A stretch of 64,000 nt of DNA from Heterobilharzia americana (lineage: Eukaryota > Platyhelminthes > Trematoda > Strigeidida > Schistosomatidae). Each line of letters begins with the position of its first letter. Positions within the stretch are counted from its first letter, which is position 1. The translations under genes and the position numbers were made by a program. The notes under the pieces are model-generated. The model ran no database searches, was not told the DNA's origin, and was given only the letters and a program-made list of their open reading frames with translations. The stretch covers positions 92,838,708 through 92,902,707 of the forward strand of contig OX104127.1 of NCBI GenBank assembly GCA_944470555.2. The letters are read 5' to 3'. This document shows, in pieces, positions 59,005 to 64,000 of this stretch.

Positions 59005-59340
59005 GACTGACTGCAAATAAGGGAGTAGTTTCAATGAATATTACTTTCAATTTGCTCTTAGAATAATATTTCAATATTGTTATTCTGTTACTTTATCATT
59101 AACATAGATTGAATTGAGCAATTCATTTATTAAATACTTAAAAAAGTGGTTTTAACTTTTGGCTGACTGTGCTTTACTGAATAAAGGATATAAAGTGGAA
59201 ACTTCAGATTTCTTAAAAGATTTTTTCAGCATAATGTTTAAAGCTCAGATGAAAGAAATCTATTTTCTTCTATAGTTTTTTGTACTATCGTTCTATTTGA
59301 CATTATTTGATGGACTAATGTTATTGCTTGTTTATTATAC
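59005..59340. other. AT-rich DNA, nothing recognised
   Basis: No recognised frame or repeat. Confidence 0.5.
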
Positions 59341-59344
59341 CGTA

Positions 59345-59525
59345 GTTGATTTGATCTGGTGTTTGAAGCGATCGTCCCTGAGTTTGAATCCCACTAGGAA
59401 CAATATCCCTTACTGGGAGGTAGGTACATCCACCTGATGAGTCCCAAATGGGACAAAATGAGCATCCTGGTTTCCACTGCTAGCCACTATCCATCATTAC
59501 TATCTTTGATGAACTATTAGCATGA
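59345..59525 (+). mobile_element. Smα-type SINE, ribozyme almost complete
   Basis: Head relic GTTTGAAGCGATCG...GAGTTTGAATCCC (B box), then a hammerhead with the canonical CTGATGA (59434-59440), stem II GTCCCAAATGGGAC, but AAAA in place of GAAA, and ATC as cleavage triplet followed by CTGG. It is the Smα copy with the best first core strand here, but G12 is lost. Confidence 0.75.
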
Positions 59526-59529
59526 AACT

Positions 59530-60150
59530 TATTGAATACTTATATCAAAAATTTATCTTGAAAATTAGTTACTTGATGAAAAATATTGTCGCTCCCAATA
59601 GTGCAGTACTAATCTAAATATTAGTGTAGGATTAGTACCAAATATTCAGGTGAGAACTTTGAAGGCTGAAGTAGGGAAATTTTCCATGGGAACTGCTGTT
59701 AGCCATGGGTCATGTGGTCCTGAGTGATCCGGTAAATTGGAATAAAGAAGGGCTGCCTGACATTTTCCGTTTAGGGGATTTGTTCAGTATTTCTGTAACA
59801 TGTACTGTTATTAAACAGTCTCCTGTAGTAATAGGGAGTTGGGTTAATATTCGTGATCCTGTCCTCATAGATTGACGCGTCTTGGGCTATTGGTTCAGCA
59901 TATGCGGAGAGCGGTAACGCAACCGAACTCGGCGACATACACGGCAATTCTGAAAAAAGTTCCCTTTTATTTGTTAAGAGTGCACCCATGCCTTGGGATT
60001 GGCTAGTCTGGAGATAGAGGCTAGTCTCTGTAAAGTACTACCCTTCTTGTGGTATCCAGAACGCTGTTGTCGGTCTTTGAATATCTCAACCATGTAGTAT
60101 AATTTTTGTGGCAACTGACTGGAATATGTTGACTAAATGCAGAATACAAC
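59530..60150. other. No gene recognised
   Basis: No recognised domain in the short frames (for example 59771-59989 minus). Confidence 0.45.
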
Positions 60151-60289
60151 TCAAATAAATGATACAACACTATGGTGCACTTTATTCGTTTAGGACGTTT
60201 TTTACAGTCTGTTTACAGGCGATGCAAGAATACGATTTTTTGTTTGCTGTTACTTAAAAGCAACGTGTATCTACACCTATATGGATACC

Positions 60290-61060
60290 GACGTTCTCTG
60301 CCAAGAAATTCAGCAGTTTTTAACCATCACCAACGATTGTTCCCAACCAACGACAGCATCAACAACAAGCACCAATCATCATGAACGGGAGAAATCTAAA
60401 GGACGTAGTCTCTTTCACCTGCCTAGGCAAGGCAGCATCGTCTCAACTACAGGCAGTGGCGGCACAGATGAGGATGTCAAAACCAGGACGGAAAGACAGC
60501 AAGAAATGCCTTCCTTCATCAATCTGAATTCAGTGTGGGTACCTACTGCACTGCACTCAGCATAAAGCGTGAACAACATCTGGATTTTCAACACAAACAG
60601 TCAAGTCGGTGCTTCTATATGCTTTAGAGAATTGGCTCATCACGAAAAGCATTTCCAACTACAGACATTCATCAACAGCTGCCCATGCTCACTCGATACT
60701 GCAGATCAGATGGCCAGAATAGTAAGAATAAGTAACAAGGAATTCTGGCCTGTCAACGAACCAACCAAGAAGCTGTCACCCAACAAATATGCAGAAGAAG
60801 GTGGATATGGATTGCATTGGGCATACACTGAGAAGGCTGATTGGGAACATCACGCACCAGGCCCTCGAGTGGAAGTCAAGTGGGAAACGACGAGTTGGGC
60901 GTCTGAGGCGAGGGTGACATGGATGAGATCATATGAGGAAGAAATGAAAGCTTGTGGGCAGTAGTGGAACCAGGTTGAAAAGACTGCAGAGAACAGAGTG
61001 CAATGGAGGCGTACTACTAAAGCCATATGTCCCATTAGGAACCCAAGGGACAAATAATAA
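60290..61060 (+). mobile_element. Second non-LTR lineage, RT 3' half
   Basis: MNGRNLKDVVSFTCLG, TGSGGTDEDVKTR, then INNIWIFNTNSQVG..., QTFINSCPCSLDTADQMARI, SNKEFWPVNEPTKKLSPNKY and EEEMKACGQ. Close kin of 4030-4860, sharing even the unusual VNEPTKKLSPNKY run, so the two derive from a recent common source. It ends in an AATAATAAT run at about 61053. Confidence 0.8.
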
Positions 61061-61129
61061 TAACAATTTGTTTCCCATGTAACTATATTGAAACTAATAA
61101 TCTAGAAGTCTGTATCCCAATTCACTATC

Positions 61130-62210
61130 TAAAGGAATTACTTTTACAATGCACTTTTAATGTACAATTCAATTTCAGTAACGAATTTTATCAACAAAAG
61201 GATGGTGTAGCCATGGCGTCATCTCTGGGCCCTCTTCTAGCAGATTGTTTTATTGCTCATTTTGGAAACAATGTGCTACATCTAATCATTGTTCACTTCC
61301 ATTTGTATAGAAGACATACGGGTGAGACCTTCATCATCTGCTACAAGAAAATTGATCTTAACACCATTAACCTTAAATTCAGTAGGAGTTATCCTTCTAT
61401 CAGTTTCATGATGGAGGTTGGAAACAACTGAGGACTTCATTTTCTTGATATTTCCTGAGAAGACCTGATAGCACCTTTAAAAACTTGGTCTGTAAGAAGC
61501 CACCTTGGAATGTCCAAGGCATTCATTCCCAGAGTAATGACACAGGAACTTTACTTATTTACCCTGCACGAGAATAAGAAAAACACACATAAGCGACATA
61601 ATAGACGATGTGCTGGAATACCTTCGGAAAGTATTTCTTGAGAATGGTTATCCACCAAGGTTCATGGAAAAACATGAAGTCAAAACAACGACGAGAATTT
61701 CTAACTGTTCCTAAGACGATCTCATTTTATAGATTATTTAATTCAAAGGGGACAACGCACCAGAAATACTGAAGAATCACCAATCCAAAGCATACAGAAA
61801 AACATTCTATATTCCACACAACTGCGAATGGTCTTCTCTATCCAACAGTTGATTCAAGGAAGTGCGAAGAACATCTGTGTGTGTCCATCAACTTACGTGC
61901 TGTTACGGAACTGGTTATTCAGACCGCATAAATAGCAGTTTTTCCAAACACATTTCCGAATAGTATCCTGTTCGACTGTCTAGAGGAGAACGAAAGTCTA
62001 ACAACAATTCCATCGTAAACTATTTGGTCAACTCTGATCATATCGCTTCCCCACATTTTTCCTTCAAAGTCCTACACAAAGCCAAGCTGAACGTCTCAAA
62101 AGGAGTTCGAACTGGTCACTTGTGTATTGTAGAGGTGTTGACAATCCAACAGTTAAAGTCTGAGCTAAGCTTACAGAACAAGTATATCCATCCGCTTATT
62201 TTCCCATGAT
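61130..62210 (+). mobile_element. Penelope-like element, RT fragment
   Basis: FNFSNEFYQQKDGVAMASSLGPLLADCFIAHF matches the Penelope-like RT motif FYxQxxGxAMGSPLGPxLAD. The next motif, YVDDxFII, has become HTGETFII, so the catalytic Asp pair is gone. KKIDLNTINLKFSRSYPSISF and FLDIS follow. Downstream to about 62210 are frameshifted pieces such as FSFKVLHKAKLNVSK. Dead, 5'-truncated. Confidence 0.75.
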
Positions 62211-62214
62211 AATA

Positions 62215-63780
62215 ATTCTTCCTTGAGTTTCTGTATTGCTTCAATATTTATCTTATTCTGAATGATATGTTGATAATATTTAGTAATGTTATTTTTTAAC
62301 CTATTAGTCGTCACCTTAGTCGGCTGCATACTTTCCTTATACACTTGATTACGCAATCCCTTTGTAACTCTACAGTCAATCCATTATTTCACCCCAGAAC
62401 ATTCCATTTCGATGACCTAATGCTGACCTCTTAGCAAATAATAGGCTAGTGTATTTGTTTGTTGCTACCACAAGAAAAGAAAATTTGCTTCTCTGGATTA
62501 CATGTTTTTAATTTACGTTTGTCTAACCGAAGATGTATGCTATAGTCAAACTGTCAACATTAAACCTAGTCACAAACGATACAGTCAGTGTAAGCGTGTT
62601 ATAATTTTGTGAATATTTTGTTAAAACTCCTAATACTGTCTGATAGGAGATTATGTCAGAATATTGTTTCAAACCCGTTCTATTCATTGAACTTTCATCT
62701 GACAGAATTTGTAAGGAGCAAGGCTTATCTACAACCCTGAGAAAATTAACGAGTGTCAAAGTCGAACAAGCCATCCTGTCGATTGCATTCAATCAAATGA
62801 CACCTATCAAAGTTCAACGCTTTAGTAAGCCTTCCAGATTGGTAGCCACATTATAATCTGATCGATAGGATTCTGTTAACACTCAGGACTAGGTAACATG
62901 AAGTTGGTCACCCTTGAATGACCAATCAACACGTCTAATCCACTTCCATTGGAACTAATTAGGCTCTGTGCGTTGAATTTGTCCGGATACACGGCTGATG
63001 AGCTCAGCCTCAAACGTGCAAAACGGCCGTCACTTTAATCTGGTTGATGAAATACTACAGTAGTTTTAACTACTTAAGTTTTCCAGTGGTAGTATCTTTT
63101 GCTAATTATGACCCTTTTGTATCAGAGATCACATGTTGTGATTAATATTACAACAGAAAAGATTTATACCTAAAATTCAGGACAGCATTGTTTAATGTCT
63201 TTCATATCATTAAATAGTGTTATACAGGTTCACGTCTAACCAAATAATCACTGAATTTTTCATTTAGTTGAGAAAACTAAATGCCACCACTATGAAGTAT
63301 ATGTAAGTTTCACGATGTCATCTAAACTAGTACAGTATCAACTTCCTTCCACTATAGAGACTGGATAATGTTACATTTTTAACCAAAAAAGAAATATTGT
63401 GACTTATTACAATATCGTCTATAGACCGACCAGAAGATTATTCACTTCAAGCAGCTTAGAACCACAAAACCTCCCTTTTTCATGGATGCACATGAATTGT
63501 GGGATTGAGGAATGTGAATAGGCTTTTTCATTGTTATTCTGGAAGGTTATATTTATGAAAAATACCTAAATTACAGTTTCGAATGTTTAATTAGCTAATA
63601 GATATCTGATGGAACAGTGAAAATCGACTCTAGTGACATATTATCGATAAGATTGACATGGTCTTGACTGGGAAGACTGATAACTAGAATCAGAAGAAAA
63701 CCTAACCGACATCTGGATAATAGTCGGCAGTTCTATGGTGAAAGAGTCAACTCTCTGCTATTTAAACGAAAAGAAGGATT
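62215..63780. other. No gene recognised
   Basis: The frames 62653-62856 (plus) and 62523-62792 (minus) overlap each other and show no domain I know. No splice-bounded conserved exon was found. The remainder is AT-rich. Confidence 0.4.
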
Positions 63781-63784
63781 AGCT

Positions 63785-64000
63785 ATCGTGCCTCGGTGGT
63801 CTAGTAGGTAATGCTTTGGCGTTTGAAGCGAGTTTTTCTGAGTTCAAATCTCAGTGGGTCGCAGGTACGCTCGTCTCATGAGCAATAGGTGGGAAGAAGA
63901 GTACATCCTGGATTCTACTGCTAACCACTCTTCATGATTACCATCAGGCTGAAACTATATGCAGTATCGAGACATTCACTCAGGAGCCTATATAACAATC
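63785..64000 (+). mobile_element. Smα-type SINE, running off the window
   Basis: A box GGTGGTCTAGTAGGTAATG, B box GAGTTCAAATCTC, a relic of the ribozyme (GTCTCATGAGCAATAGGTGG...GTACATCCTGGATTC), then the tail ATCGAGACATTCACTCAGGAG and CCTATATAACAATC. The ribozyme core is lost. Confidence 0.7.

Overview
The window looks like AT-rich genomic DNA of a blood fluke (Schistosomatidae, most likely Schistosoma). The evidence is Smα-type SINEs with remnants of the schistosome hammerhead ribozyme, many decayed RTE-type non-LTR retrotransposons of the kind typical of schistosomes, Penelope-like elements, and one split eukaryotic gene with GT-AG introns. No bacterial gene organisation is present. Almost every long open frame lies in decayed transposon sequence or arises by chance.

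The only cellular gene I can support is JMJD4, a JmjC-domain 2-oxoglutarate/Fe(II) oxygenase on the plus strand. Three consecutive coding exons are visible (692-849, 5146-5289, 11800-12210 with the stop codon). All joins are in phase and the introns are full of repeats. Earlier exons lie left of the window.

The large-scale structure is the most striking feature. 5837-22391 is followed by its own reverse complement (about 22392-38948), then a gap of exactly 500 Ns, then a third copy in the original orientation (39449 to about 53000, matching 8814-22342). The last JMJD4 exon therefore occurs three times. The palindrome turns at a natural inverted repeat of about 200 bp, which survives in simple form at 52936-53141. 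The copies differ by scattered SNPs and small indels, and copies 2 and 3 usually agree against copy 1. I favour uncollapsed haplotypes plus a fold-back or mis-join in the assembly, but a real inverted duplication is not excluded. The true locus is probably about 1-22340 joined to 53000-64000.

Regions: 1-5836 single copy (JMJD4 exons 1-2 of the window, RTE pieces, SINEs); 5837-22391 copy 1 (SINE cluster, RTE, Penelope-like pieces, last JMJD4 exon, Smα cluster); 22392-38948 copy 2, inverted; 38949-39448 gap; 39449-53000 copy 3; 53001-64000 single copy (RTE pieces, Smα, a Penelope-like reverse transcriptase).

The best biological lead is a dispersed SINE family, distinct from Smα. It has tRNA-like A and B boxes followed by a complete hammerhead ribozyme motif: core CTGAGGA, 4-bp stem II, GAAA, a 2-bp stem III with AGCT loop, cleavage triplet GTC, and a perfect 6-bp stem I. 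Several copies keep the whole core while the neighbouring Smα copies have lost theirs, and family members repeatedly occur as head-to-head inverted pairs.
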